Shown one piece after another: positions 19,001-27,354 of a DNA stretch of 64,000 nucleotides. How positions within the stretch are numbered: position 1 is the stretch's first letter; the number at the start of each line of letters is the position of its first letter. The notes under the pieces are model-generated. The model did no database searches and was not told the DNA's origin. It worked only from the letters and a program-made list of their open reading frames with translations. Position numbers and translations under genes: made by a program. Origin of the DNA: Acinetobacter pittii ATCC 19004 = CIP 70.29 (GTDB lineage Bacteria > Pseudomonadota > Gammaproteobacteria > Pseudomonadales > Moraxellaceae); assembly GCF_000369045.1 (NCBI RefSeq), contig NZ_KB849790.1, positions 503,422 to 567,421 of the forward strand. Direction: 5' to 3'.

Positions 19001-19555
19001 CTACCTAAACTGCATAAAAAAACAATCCAACATCTTTTCCTGATCAATTGCCCCATCTGAACTTAAAAGCTGAATGATTGCGCCTTCAATCATATATAAA
19101 AATAGTTTGGCATCTTGAAAGGTCGCATCAGTTTTTAGTTTTATAAGCTGGCTATAGATTTCATTCAGCAACCATGTGCGATATCTCATTGCGGTGATAT
19201 AGGCTTTTGGATAGGTCAGTTTCGTTTCAAACATGGCTTTAAATAATAGATAGTACATCCCCTCTACATCGGTATGTAAGAAATAAAGCTGTTTGAGTTT
19301 ATCGGCCGCGCTTGTGTCTTGGCCGTACTCTACAATTGAGACCACTCTTTCTTTTAATCGTTCTTTTTGCACGATCAAACAGATTTCAATAAACCGCTCT
19401 TTTGAATGAAAGAAGTTATAAAAAGTCGCTTTGGTAATTTCACATTCTTTCACGATTCGATCTACCCCAACGGTATGAAAGCCACGATGCTGAAATAAAT
19501 CAATCGACTTGTTGATGACTTGTATGGCACGGGAAGAAAGCACTAACTTTGGCAT
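19001..19555 (-). CDS. TetR-family transcriptional regulator
   Basis: 184 aa from the ATG at 19553-19555 (MPKLVLSSRAIQVINKS). An upstream in-frame ATG at 19663 adds 36 residues that are not TetR-like and is less likely. The helix-turn-helix is clear at residues ~12-55: ALF-like LFQHRGFHTVGVDRIVKECE, ITKATFYNFFHSKERFI. The C-terminal helices form the ligand pocket. It precedes the GST gene and probably represses it through the TAGAC-N5-GTCTA repeat. Ligand unknown. Confidence 0.8.
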   Translation of the reverse strand: MPKLVLSSRAIQVINKSIDLFQHRGFHTVGVDRIVKECEITKATFYNFFHSKERFIEICLIVQKERLKERVVSIVEYGQDTSAADKLKQLYFLHTDVEGMYYLLFKAMFETKLTYPKAYITAMRYRTWLLNEIYSQLIKLKTDATFQDAKLFLYMIEGAIIQLLSSDGAIDQEKMLDCFFMQFR

Positions 19556-19739
19556 AGTTTTACCGTTATAAATTCTTGTTGTTTCTAAATGAGATAAAAA
19601 GCCTGTACCCTTTTTGGGAGAAAAAAAGGCACAGCAAAGCCGTAAAGACTGTGCTTGGCACATCTCAAGTTTGTTGTTGCTAAATTTTGAGTAAAAATGA
19701 ATTTAAGCCTGAAAACCTTGGGGCGTTCAAGCTGCTTTA

Positions 19740-20060
19740 GTTTTTAAGCCGTGTCGTTATAGCTTTTGGCATTGAGAGCCAAGAAATAATGGATGTGCAA
19801 AGCCAACTCCTTTTTTATTGGAGTTCTGCCGACATTAAAATTATGGTGGCAGAACGAAGGGGGTTCGCGGACTGGCCTTAAGACTCCAGCACACCCAAGG
19901 GTGTCCCCCTCCGTTCCACCATAGAGGGGGCACGAGGGTGTACACACTAAAAGTATAAAACCTTTAATGCTCCTAAGGGACGGTCCGCGACGACCGACTG
20001 GCAATGTGGCCAGCAGGCAAAGAATAGTGCCCAACCCTTTTGCAGTCAAGCACGCAAAAT
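19740..20060. other. GC-rich, hairpin-dense segment of unknown nature
   Basis: In an otherwise AT-rich stretch (19556-20250 has no firm gene) this part is GC-rich and full of inverted repeats: GTTCTGCC / GGCAGAAC around 19825-19856, CGCGGAC near 19867 pairing with GTCCGCG near 19984, CCCCCTC / GAGGGGG around 19906-19931, ACACCC-AA-GGGTGT, and CTGGC / GCCAG near 20000-20014. The minus strand is open for 101 codons (19744-20049). Its middle (GGTEGDTLGCAGVLRPVREP) reminds me of phage- or satellite-associated Ash-like small ORFs, from memory and unverified. It may be a structured RNA, a mobile-element remnant or both. Confidence 0.4.
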
Positions 20061-20178
20061 GCCATTTGTTTTAAATTAAATCATTAGAAAAGTAAGGCTA
20101 AATAATGAGTGGGTTATTGTTAAGTGGGGGTTATAGAGGGGAAGGCAATTGTTTTTTTGTGAAAATATATTATTTTAG

Positions 20179-20226
20179 AATAAATAAAACGAGTACTACA
20201 AAAATAGTAGTCGCTTTATTTATTTT
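20179..20226. terminator. Terminator downstream of the HExxH gene
   Basis: Imperfect inverted repeat: AAATAAA plus TACTA on the left, TAGTA plus TTTATTT on the right around AAAAA, with AT-rich tails on both sides. It lies 25 bp past the stop of the minus-strand gene at 20251. Confidence 0.5.
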
Positions 20227-20250
20227 ATGATAATTATAAAATACTATTTG

Positions 20251-21693
20251 TTAATAAAACATTGCATTAAAAGCTGCATCTGGATTTGAAATGGCTTGCA
20301 TTCTATTTATCAAATCCAGTTCAATTGCACCTTTTAAATCCAAGTGAAATTTAGTAGCATTTTTAAAAGTTTCATTCTCGACCAGACATGATAACAACAA
20401 ATGTTCCTCATCTTCCTCAAAATATTCTTCAATATTAATATCAATACTTTTACTAAAATTGATAATTTTATTTTTAGGTTTTATATCATAATTAATATAA
20501 TCCCTATACATATCCAGTAAATAATAATCATCAAGATTATGCAAAATATAACCACTATTTTTAAATTTATTAGAATTCTCAGATGATCGTTTAAAAATCT
20601 TTTTTGTTGCACTGTAATTATATTCATCAAAAAATTTTAAATAAATAGGCATTTCAATTTCACCTAAATACTGATGTTTTTTTAACTCTCCTCCGGAAAT
20701 TTCATCCCACATATTAAAAACAAAAGAAAGAGGTCTTGTTTTTATCATATCTATTAAATCTCTCCTTCTACGTCTATTATAAGGATGATTAATAAATTCA
20801 TATGATCTTAAAATAGTATGAAAGGCTAAAATATGCCTAAGTTGATTTCGGCAAAGATCTGCTTTAACACAATATTTAAGTTCAGAATCAATATATTCAA
20901 ATATTCTATTAGCTAGTATTGATATACCAGCCGAATAAAGATTAAATGTAAATCCTGCTACAGCAGAAAAGAATGCGAGAATTTCTTTTCTCTTTAGCCC
21001 CAACCTTTCCATATGTATAGTTGAGAGAATTAAAAGAATATTATACTCATGATTATTTATATCATTGAGATATGAATAATATTCTCTTTCAATAAAATCA
21101 ATAAACTTAGATCTAACTTCTCTATTAGTAATTATTCTTATATCATTAACTCTTCTAAGCTCTTCATTACTAAAGGCATGTCCCTCAAATAGTGACAACA
21201 TAGTTACAGGAACTTTTTTTTGAATATCATTTTTATCGATTAAAACAATGAATAGCAATACTCCAAACTTTTCCGAATATTCATATATATGTTTAAAACT
21301 TTTTATATCTTTATAACTAAAATTTTCAAAAGATATATTATATTCATTATGCATACACTGTAATTCTGAATAATTTAATTTAAAAACCTCTACTCTTTCT
21401 GTAGTTATTTCATCCAACACTCTAATCTTTCTTAAATTATATTCAATTCCCCACAATGTAGCTGTTAAATCTAAAAAATGTGTCTGCTCATGTACAATTA
21501 ATGCCCTAAAATCTGAGGCTCGCATAAAACTATAATAATTATCACTAATTTCCCCCAAATACTTATCATAATTAGAGCTGCTAATCGCCTCTAGTTCTCT
21601 GTCAAAATCAAATTCATCATATTTAAATATATTACCAACAAAAGTTATTAGATCAATCTCCCCATCTTTTCTTACACTTTTTGCTGTAGGCAT
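20251..21693 (-). CDS. Uncharacterised HExxH (putative zinc metallopeptidase) protein in a defence block
   Basis: 480 aa, AT-rich codons. Residues 68-72 read HEQTH in the hydrophobic context RALIVHEQTHFLDLTATL, a zincin helix; a glutamate at 170 in LSLFEGHAF is a good third ligand, so the site looks complete. The rest is mostly helical and not recognised by me. No signal peptide. It follows the SLATT gene after 156 bp on the same strand, so it may belong to the CBASS operon or be an independent defence gene. A peptidase is the best guess from the motif; substrate and role unknown. Confidence 0.65.
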   Translation of the reverse strand: MPTAKSVRKDGEIDLITFVGNIFKYDEFDFDRELEAISSSNYDKYLGEISDNYYSFMRASDFRALIVHEQTHFLDLTATLWGIEYNLRKIRVLDEITTERVEVFKLNYSELQCMHNEYNISFENFSYKDIKSFKHIYEYSEKFGVLLFIVLIDKNDIQKKVPVTMLSLFEGHAFSNEELRRVNDIRIITNREVRSKFIDFIEREYYSYLNDINNHEYNILLILSTIHMERLGLKRKEILAFFSAVAGFTFNLYSAGISILANRIFEYIDSELKYCVKADLCRNQLRHILAFHTILRSYEFINHPYNRRRRRDLIDMIKTRPLSFVFNMWDEISGGELKKHQYLGEIEMPIYLKFFDEYNYSATKKIFKRSSENSNKFKNSGYILHNLDDYYLLDMYRDYINYDIKPKNKIINFSKSIDINIEEYFEEDEEHLLLSCLVENETFKNATKFHLDLKGAIELDLINRMQAISNPDAAFNAMFY

Positions 21694-21849
21694 TCTTATC
21701 CCCTTTAATCACAATTTAAATTTAATAAACAATTGCTAAATAAGAGCAAAACACTTTATTTCGCATAAGAACTTATATATCACTTTAGCCACCAACAAAA
21801 CAAGAAATAACAGAATAAAAATTATCAATATTATTAACATATTAAAAAT

Positions 21850-22437
21850 TTAAAATAAATATTTTCCAAATCTAAAAATAAAAAACACCACAACTAATAT
21901 AAATAAAATAAAAATAAGAGATAAAGGCACTTTATCTCTTAAAAATTTAAATTTTAATTGCTCATCCATCCAATCAATTTGATGTTCCCAAAAAAATTTA
22001 TAATGTGCATACCAATTACTAAAAAGTATCTGTTTACTTATACAAAGAGGAAGATACCTTTTCTCTATATCATGCAACTTAACTTGATAAGTTGATACAT
22101 CTGAATTATCAGGTAAAGATTTAACATCAAAATATAATGATTTCAATTCGTTTAAAAGACTTGTTAAAGCTGAGCCAGCTTTTTCATATTCCTTTTTATC
22201 TCTATCATAAAAACTAATATATAATCCACTAATTCCGACTATGACAAAGATCGCTGAAACTAATTTTGTTGAAAAAGCATCTATTATTAGCCCAAGAATA
22301 CCTACAGCTGTTGATACAAAACCAATCCAGCCCGGCATTTTCTCCAGAAGGTCATAAGTTGCTAAATGTTTTTTTGCTCCAAATCCAACGTTATAGCCTG
22401 TTTCTGCAATATACCTAAGAAGCTCGGCTTTATTCAT
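21850..22437 (-). CDS. SLATT-domain transmembrane effector of CBASS
   Basis: 195 aa. Two adjacent hydrophobic helices at ~36-55 (GWIGFVSTAVGILGLIIDAF) and ~60-77 (LVSAIFVIVGISGLYISF), a helical cytosolic part, and a third hydrophobic helix at ~170-190 near the C-terminus. This architecture with N-terminal ETGYNVGFGAKKHLATYDLL matches SLATT (SMODS and SLOG-associating 2TM) proteins, thought to form membrane pores when bound by a cyclic nucleotide. It starts 2 bp after the CD-NTase stop with GGGGAAT as RBS, the usual effector position in a short type I CBASS. Confidence 0.8.
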   Translation of the reverse strand: MNKAELLRYIAETGYNVGFGAKKHLATYDLLEKMPGWIGFVSTAVGILGLIIDAFSTKLVSAIFVIVGISGLYISFYDRDKKEYEKAGSALTSLLNELKSLYFDVKSLPDNSDVSTYQVKLHDIEKRYLPLCISKQILFSNWYAHYKFFWEHQIDWMDEQLKFKFLRDKVPLSLIFILFILVVVFFIFRFGKYLF

Positions 22438-22439
22438 TT

Positions 22440-23042
22440 TTATTCCCCAATTGGCACATGAATACGATCACGAGCTACCACTACGCCATTTTGGATAATA
22501 TAACATTCAACTAAGTGCTCACCGTTAAAGCTCGAATATTCATTAATACTTTTGCTTCCATCATCCCAAATAATTTGCCCGCGAATACAGTTTCGACGTT
22601 TGGCTTCTTCTCCTCTATTTAAAACTTTCCATTTCACTGAGTAATTCTGTAAATTTGTTGGAGTAGTATTTTCTTCAATATAAAAACTTAAACTACGTCC
22701 ATGATTTAATTTTTTATTTCTACGTTTAAAACCTCTCAAAAAGTCTACAAATTGCCCATCCTGAGATACTCTAGACTCAATTTTTAGTTTGTAACGTATA
22801 TCAATTGGATACTGATCTTCAATAAATTGTTCTGTATGTTCATAACGCATATCTTCGATACGGATAGACAGACTTGCTTGTTGACTAGGCGCTTTAGGAA
22901 AATTACGACCATAGATCATTCGCCACTTAGAATATGCTTTAGTATCAGACCCTAATGGTATTGCTTCAAGACATAATTCATAAGCATCTTGTGCAGCTTC
23001 TTGAAACTTAGTTTTTACCTTAACATCTTGGTTACTACCCAA
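22440..23042 (-). CDS. C-terminal fragment of CD-NTase (AGS-C sensor domain)
   Basis: About 200 codons open after the amber stop; only a TTG at 23042 or internal codons are available as start, so independent translation is doubtful. Conserved AGS-C stretches are present: WKVLNRGEEAKRRNCIRGQI, then EHLVECYIIQNGVVVARDRI and HVPIGE at the end. In intact SMODS enzymes this is the C-terminal adenylyl/guanylyl-cyclase and SMODS-associated sensor domain. It is best read as the tail of the interrupted gene. Confidence 0.7.
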   Translation of the reverse strand: MGSNQDVKVKTKFQEAAQDAYELCLEAIPLGSDTKAYSKWRMIYGRNFPKAPSQQASLSIRIEDMRYEHTEQFIEDQYPIDIRYKLKIESRVSQDGQFVDFLRGFKRRNKKLNHGRSLSFYIEENTTPTNLQNYSVKWKVLNRGEEAKRRNCIRGQIIWDDGSKSINEYSSFNGEHLVECYIIQNGVVVARDRIHVPIGE

Positions 23043-23081
23043 CGCTTGATAATGATCACGGTCAGGTTGATCAGCTAAAAA

Positions 23082-23768
23082 CTAAAAAAAATCTCTGCTT
23101 AACCAGTCATAATATAAATAGCTTTTATCATCATATTCTGTTGTAGACTTCATAAAATTATAAGCTAGAGTATCAATGAGTAATCCACCCATTGATATTC
23201 CATGTTTATTTTTCCAAGCTCGAGCCATTTTGCATAAACGACGCAAATTCCTATTTTTTGCATCATTCATACTTTTCATTTCATCTATTTCATCTTGTGG
23301 TTTCGTTATCTTCCAACTGCCGCCATTATATGTATCTGGATACTTATAAGATCCATCATCCATTTTAAATACAGGCTGTACTTCAACATGAAAATTAGTG
23401 TATTGAACGCAGACCACTAATCGATCTACAAAAACTGTAGTGCGGGGGTATCTATCTAAAATAGCTTCTTTAGTGTCTTTTAATAATGTTGACTGTCCCC
23501 CATCTTTATTGTAATCACTCCATTTAGAAGCAGGCATAATATATAACATATCTAAATCTGAGATACCTTTAATTGCACTCCAGCGTCCATAAGACCCTAC
23601 CTGTAAGCAATTATCAGTTTTAGATTCTGTATTACGGAATTTTTGATTTAAAGCTTTAGTAATTTCTTGATATCGAGTTGTAATTTGCGCTTCGTTATCA
23701 ACTTTAATATTACTCAAGAAATCTTGAAACATTTGAGAAACTGACATTAATTTTTCCTTTTTATTCAA
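23082..23768 (-). CDS. N-terminal fragment of CD-NTase (SMODS catalytic domain)
   Basis: 228 aa ORF. The nucleotidyltransferase signature is intact: GSYGRW at 58-63, then DLD with acidic residues D71 and D73, and FHVEVQPVF with a third acidic residue near 129. The C-terminal helical part (RRLCKMARAWKNKHG, SMGGLLIDTLAYNFM) is the OAS1-like second lobe. In CBASS such enzymes sense phage infection and make cyclic di- or oligonucleotides. The fragment stops at an amber codon within the final helix region and lacks the AGS-C domain. First gene of the block; 186 bp upstream lies the paaI gene on the same strand. Confidence 0.8.
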   Translation of the reverse strand: MNKKEKLMSVSQMFQDFLSNIKVDNEAQITTRYQEITKALNQKFRNTESKTDNCLQVGSYGRWSAIKGISDLDMLYIMPASKWSDYNKDGGQSTLLKDTKEAILDRYPRTTVFVDRLVVCVQYTNFHVEVQPVFKMDDGSYKYPDTYNGGSWKITKPQDEIDEMKSMNDAKNRNLRRLCKMARAWKNKHGISMGGLLIDTLAYNFMKSTTEYDDKSYLYYDWLSRDFF

Positions 23769-23902
23769 GGCAATTATTAACTTATTAATTTTAATTTACC
23801 ATATTTGAATCTATATCAAATACATTCAAATGAATTGTGCGACAGATTAAGTCGTAGGATTAATTGTTATATAGTTCATGCTGAAACAGTCAAAAGAATG
23901 AT

Positions 23903-23940
23903 TATAAAAGAGCCCCTGTTTTTGCAGGGGCTCTTTTATA
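23903..23940. terminator. Strong bidirectional terminator at the paaI end
   Basis: Perfect 16 bp stem, TATAAAAG-AGCCCCTG (23903-23918) pairing with CAGGGGCT-CTTTTATA (23925-23940). It ends the paa operon just after paaI and shields the CBASS block. Confidence 0.9.
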
Positions 23941-23954
23941 AAAACAACCCCATA

Positions 23955-24338
23955 TCACGGCGCAAGCCTGTAACACGTAGATGTAAATAAAGCGACTCTA
24001 TTATTCAAACCGTCTGTTATCACCTCTTCATAATGCGCGAATTTTTTACTACTGCCGACCTTGGTAGCCGTTGCAAATAACACCTTATCTTTCGCACCGC
24101 TCATATAGCGAATATCCGCCTGTAGGCCAGTATATGGCGCATCCCCTGCATTACAAGCCATCGCAAAAGCGATATCGGCTAAAGAAAATATGACTCCACC
24201 GTGTACGCCGCCCAATGCATTCATGTGTTCGTCTTTTACATGAAGCTGACAACGCGCTTCATCAAAACTGCGATGCAGCACTTGAACACCTAATAATTCT
24301 GCGAATTGATCAACCGCAGTAGTTTCCATTTTTTGCAC
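23955..24338 (-). CDS. paaI: Hydroxyphenylacetyl-CoA thioesterase
   Basis: 127 aa single hot-dog domain. The family core is clear: MNALGGVHGGVIFSLADIAFAMACNA (catalytic Asp and the HGG turn) followed by DIRYMSGAKDKVLFATA. PaaI hydrolyses hydroxylated phenylacetyl-CoA esters that would otherwise trap CoA, acting as a safety valve of the pathway. It is the last gene of the paa cluster, 75 bp after paaY, and is followed by a strong terminator. Confidence 0.88.
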   Translation of the reverse strand: MQKMETTAVDQFAELLGVQVLHRSFDEARCQLHVKDEHMNALGGVHGGVIFSLADIAFAMACNAGDAPYTGLQADIRYMSGAKDKVLFATATKVGSSKKFAHYEEVITDGLNNRVALFTSTCYRLAP

Positions 24339-24413
24339 AAACGTCTCCCTACTCGTGCGAGTATTCCTTAAGTATTAAACCTATATGTATTGAAATCGAC
24401 TGATTAAAAGCCG

Positions 24414-25019
24414 TTAAACACTATCTTGTTTAATCTGATAGTTTGAAGAACGAAAGTCCTTATAGGTCAGGCGGTCATCTGACTCTGAGGTTAAGGGCTG
24501 AACTTCTTGCATTGAGTTTAAGCAGCGCTGTGCAAGCTCCATGTATTCTTGCGTGCCTCTGGTTTTCCACTTTTTTTCTTGTTCTGATAAATCACGCGCA
24601 ACCTTGGCAGGACTGCCCATTGCCAATACATTTGCCGGAATAACATCTTTAGTTTTGACCAGACTATTTGCGCCAATAATAGTGTTTTCACCAATTTCGG
24701 CATAGTCTAAAATTACGCTGTTCATGCCGACCAAAACATTTTTACCAATGCGGCAACCATGTAAAGTTGTGCCATGCCCAATGTGTCCCATTTCCTCAAC
24801 TAAAGTCACGCTTTGCGGAAAACCATGCACGGTGCAGCTATCTTGTATATTGGCATTTTGCTTAATATGGATACGGCCAAAATCGGCACGCAATGAAGCA
24901 AATGGCCCTACATATACACCTGCTTCAATAATTACATCACCAATTAAAACAGCGGTTGGGTGTACAAAAGACTCTGGGCTAACGACTGGAATAACACCGT
25001 CAATACTATAACAAGGCAT
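24414..25019 (-). CDS. paaY: PaaY hexapeptide-repeat thioesterase
   Basis: 201 aa gamma-carbonic-anhydrase-like left-handed beta-helix built from hexapeptide repeats ([51 protein letters not shown]), with metal-site histidines in [22 protein letters not shown]. PaaY is a thioesterase that removes dead-end ring-oxepin CoA products during phenylacetate breakdown. Its start overlaps the end of paaX by 14 bp, so the two are translationally linked. Confidence 0.88.
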   Translation of the reverse strand: MPCYSIDGVIPVVSPESFVHPTAVLIGDVIIEAGVYVGPFASLRADFGRIHIKQNANIQDSCTVHGFPQSVTLVEEMGHIGHGTTLHGCRIGKNVLVGMNSVILDYAEIGENTIIGANSLVKTKDVIPANVLAMGSPAKVARDLSEQEKKWKTRGTQEYMELAQRCLNSMQEVQPLTSESDDRLTYKDFRSSNYQIKQDSV

Positions 25020-25971
25020 GATTTAACCTCTCATTTGTTGCCACCAAACCTCCGAAACGGCGCCAATAATGTGCTGTGGCATTTGGCATTGGTCCTTCTG
25101 CTGTTGCGGCAACAGACAAGAAGTATTCATCGGCAGGTTCAAATACTTTTTTATAAATATTCATTGATAACGTTCGTGCACTAATCGCAGGCCAGTCAGT
25201 TGGCAACAATTCAAGCGGTAATGCTGGGTCTTTCAATAAAATCCGTCGATAATAATGAATCAGCAAAGTTCGAATTTGAAAGGCCTGAACAGGTTCGAGT
25301 TGTTCGTTTTCTTGCATCAGCAACACGCCAATTTCTCTAAAAATATCGAGAAACTGTAGATATCTTTGGCGTAATTCATCGATGGGCCAGTTGGTTCTGA
25401 GCATACGACCAATGGTATCGACCGAATTATTAAAGAGCTGCAAGGTTTCAGCTTTAAACACCACCACTTGCTCACTCATATTTAAGTCAACCAACAAGCG
25501 TTGCAGTTCAATACGGTTACACCCCGGATAAGCCATTAAGTTTGTCGAAATATTGGCAAATCCTAACCATTCGAGTTCTTTCTTTAACAACGCTTTATTT
25601 TCAGTGTCGAGGCTAGACATCAGAATAAGATCCCAATAATGGTCCCACTCTTTCATCTGGTCGTTATAAATACGTTGCTCGGCTTGCAAATAGGTCGAAC
25701 GGCTCGAATCGGTAATTCGATAAAAACTGGTTCTGCCGATTTTGTCTGAACATAACCAATCATTTTTAACTAAACGAAAAACAGAGGTTCTTACAGCGCG
25801 GTCATTAAAACCAAACAGCTCTAATAACTGAATCAGGCTTGCAAGACTAATATTTCCACCCCGATGAAGTACTGAATCTCCAAAAATTGTCGAAATAAGC
25901 GAAGTTCCACTTAAGGTTTCATTCTTTACAACAGAATCAATTATTTGCTGTATTTTTGCACTCATACTCAT
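25006..25971 (-). CDS. paaX: PaaX phenylacetyl-CoA-responsive repressor
   Basis: 321 aa PaaX-family regulator: N-terminal winged helix ([59 protein letters not shown]) then the PaaX central and C-terminal domains ([34 protein letters not shown]). In other bacteria PaaX represses paa promoters until phenylacetyl-CoA binds. Here it lies within the operon after paaK, separated by 53 bp containing a perfect palindrome at 25989-26011. Confidence 0.9.
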   Translation of the reverse strand: MSMSAKIQQIIDSVVKNETLSGTSLISTIFGDSVLHRGGNISLASLIQLLELFGFNDRAVRTSVFRLVKNDWLCSDKIGRTSFYRITDSSRSTYLQAEQRIYNDQMKEWDHYWDLILMSSLDTENKALLKKELEWLGFANISTNLMAYPGCNRIELQRLLVDLNMSEQVVVFKAETLQLFNNSVDTIGRMLRTNWPIDELRQRYLQFLDIFREIGVLLMQENEQLEPVQAFQIRTLLIHYYRRILLKDPALPLELLPTDWPAISARTLSMNIYKKVFEPADEYFLSVAATAEGPMPNATAHYWRRFGGLVATNERLNHALL

Positions 25972-25988
25972 GTCTTGGCGTTTAGTTT

Positions 25989-26011
25989 CAGGGTATAGAT
26001 TCTATACCCTG
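25989..26011. promoter_or_regulatory. Perfect palindrome between paaK and paaX
   Basis: CAGGGTATAGA (25989-25999) and its exact reverse complement (26001-26011) around one base, 18 bp upstream of the paaX start. No T tail follows, so a simple terminator is unlikely; an operator for paaX autoregulation or an intercistronic mRNA hairpin are the options. Confidence 0.5.
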
Positions 26012-26024
26012 AATGATCTTGATG

Positions 26025-27314
26025 TTAAGCAATCTGACGCATATCGATTACCCGCTTTGCCTTACCTTCCGAACGAGGTAAGGTCGCTTCTGTCACAACT
26101 TCTACAGTAACGCTAATCCCAATCATGGTTTTAATGCGTTTCATCAACTCCTGAGCAAGTTGATTGGCCTGTATAGTACAGTTATGACACATCTCTGTAC
26201 GAATATGCAAAGTATCCATATGGCCTTTTTTAGTCACCAAAATTTCATAATTTGGAACTAAATGTGGAACTTGCAAAATTTGCTCTTCAATTTGAGTCGG
26301 GAAAACGTTCACACCGCGAATAATCAGCATGTCGTCGCTACGGCCCACAATTTTATCCATCTTACGCATAGCCAGATTTTCACCCGGTAGTAAGCGGGTC
26401 AAATCACGAGTACGGTAACGAATAATCGGTAAGCCTTCTTTGGTAATGGTGGTAAAGACGAGCTCGCCAAGTTCGCCATCTTTACAGACTTCACCTGTTT
26501 CAGGGTTAATAATTTCTGGGTAGAAATGATCTTCCCAAATGGTTAATCCCTCGCCCTCACCCAAGCACTGCATCGCAACGCCCGGCCCCATTACCTCAGA
26601 CAAACCATAAATATCGAGTGCTTTAATATTGAGGCGTTCCTCAATTTCACGGCGCAGTTCATTAGTCCATGGCTCGGCACCAAAAATACCGACTTTTAAA
26701 GAGGTATTACGTGCAGTACCAAATTGTTGCTCGAGCTTTTCAATAATACTCACGCAATATGATGGCGTAACCATAATTGCAGTCGGTTTAAAGTCTTGAA
26801 TAAGCTGAACTTGCTTTTCAGTTTGCCCGCCAGACATTGGAATAACCGTTGCACCTAAGCGCTCGGCACCATAATGTGCGCCTAAACCACCTGTAAATAG
26901 TCCATAGCCATAAGCCACCTGAACCATATCTTTCGCGGTTAAACCTGCCATGCGTAAGCAACGCGCAACAATGTCCGACCACGTATTAATATCTTTTTGG
27001 GTATAACCCACCACCGTCGGTTTACCCGTTGTACCCGATGATGCATGTAAACGCACAATTTGCTCTTGCGGTACGGCAAACATCCCAAACGGATAGTTGT
27101 CTCTTAAGTCTTGTTTGGTGGTAAATGGAAACTTTGCCAGATCATCTAAAGTCACGAAGTCATCAGGATGTACACCTGCATCATCAAACTTTTTCTTATA
27201 GACCGGACTATTTTCATATACAAAAGTCAGGGTTTGTTTTAACCGTTTCGTTTGCAGCTCTCTAAGCTCTGCAAGTGTTAATTGTTCAACATTATCCGTT
27301 GTAAGGCTGTCCAT
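26025..27314 (-). CDS. paaK: Phenylacetate-CoA ligase
   Basis: 429 aa ANL-superfamily adenylate-forming enzyme. The AMP-binding P-loop is LHASSGTTGKPTVVGYT (~89-105); further family pieces are VQVAYGYGLFTGGLGAHYG, LDIYGLSEVMGPGVAMQC (substrate and adenylate site) and GRSDDMLIIRGVNVFPTQIE (hinge to the C-terminal domain). It activates phenylacetate to phenylacetyl-CoA with ATP, the first step of the pathway and source of the inducer. Located between paaJ and paaX. Confidence 0.93.
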   Translation of the reverse strand: MDSLTTDNVEQLTLAELRELQTKRLKQTLTFVYENSPVYKKKFDDAGVHPDDFVTLDDLAKFPFTTKQDLRDNYPFGMFAVPQEQIVRLHASSGTTGKPTVVGYTQKDINTWSDIVARCLRMAGLTAKDMVQVAYGYGLFTGGLGAHYGAERLGATVIPMSGGQTEKQVQLIQDFKPTAIMVTPSYCVSIIEKLEQQFGTARNTSLKVGIFGAEPWTNELRREIEERLNIKALDIYGLSEVMGPGVAMQCLGEGEGLTIWEDHFYPEIINPETGEVCKDGELGELVFTTITKEGLPIIRYRTRDLTRLLPGENLAMRKMDKIVGRSDDMLIIRGVNVFPTQIEEQILQVPHLVPNYEILVTKKGHMDTLHIRTEMCHNCTIQANQLAQELMKRIKTMIGISVTVEVVTEATLPRSEGKAKRVIDMRQIA

Positions 27315-27354
27315 CGCCTATCTCCTCATTATGTAATTTTTAAAACCGTCTAAA

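Larger units (their letters stand above)
22440..23768 (-). pseudogene. CBASS CD-NTase (SMODS plus AGS-C) interrupted by an in-frame amber codon
   Basis: Reading the minus strand from 23768, the frame stays open to 22440 apart from one TAG at 23082-23084. The residues on both sides join as WLSRDFF-stop-FLADQPDRDHYQ in the same frame, the usual linker between nucleotidyltransferase core and C-terminal sensor. A single substitution of a sense codon would explain it; no indel is needed. The intact product would have about 442 residues, the normal size. Without suppression the cell makes only a truncated enzyme, so cyclic-nucleotide signalling is probably lost. Confidence 0.8.

Noticed and set aside
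23040..23084. Frameshift in the poly-T tract as the cause of the split CD-NTase
   Set aside because: Both halves are in the same frame across the eight-T run, so an indel is not required; a nonsense substitution fits better.
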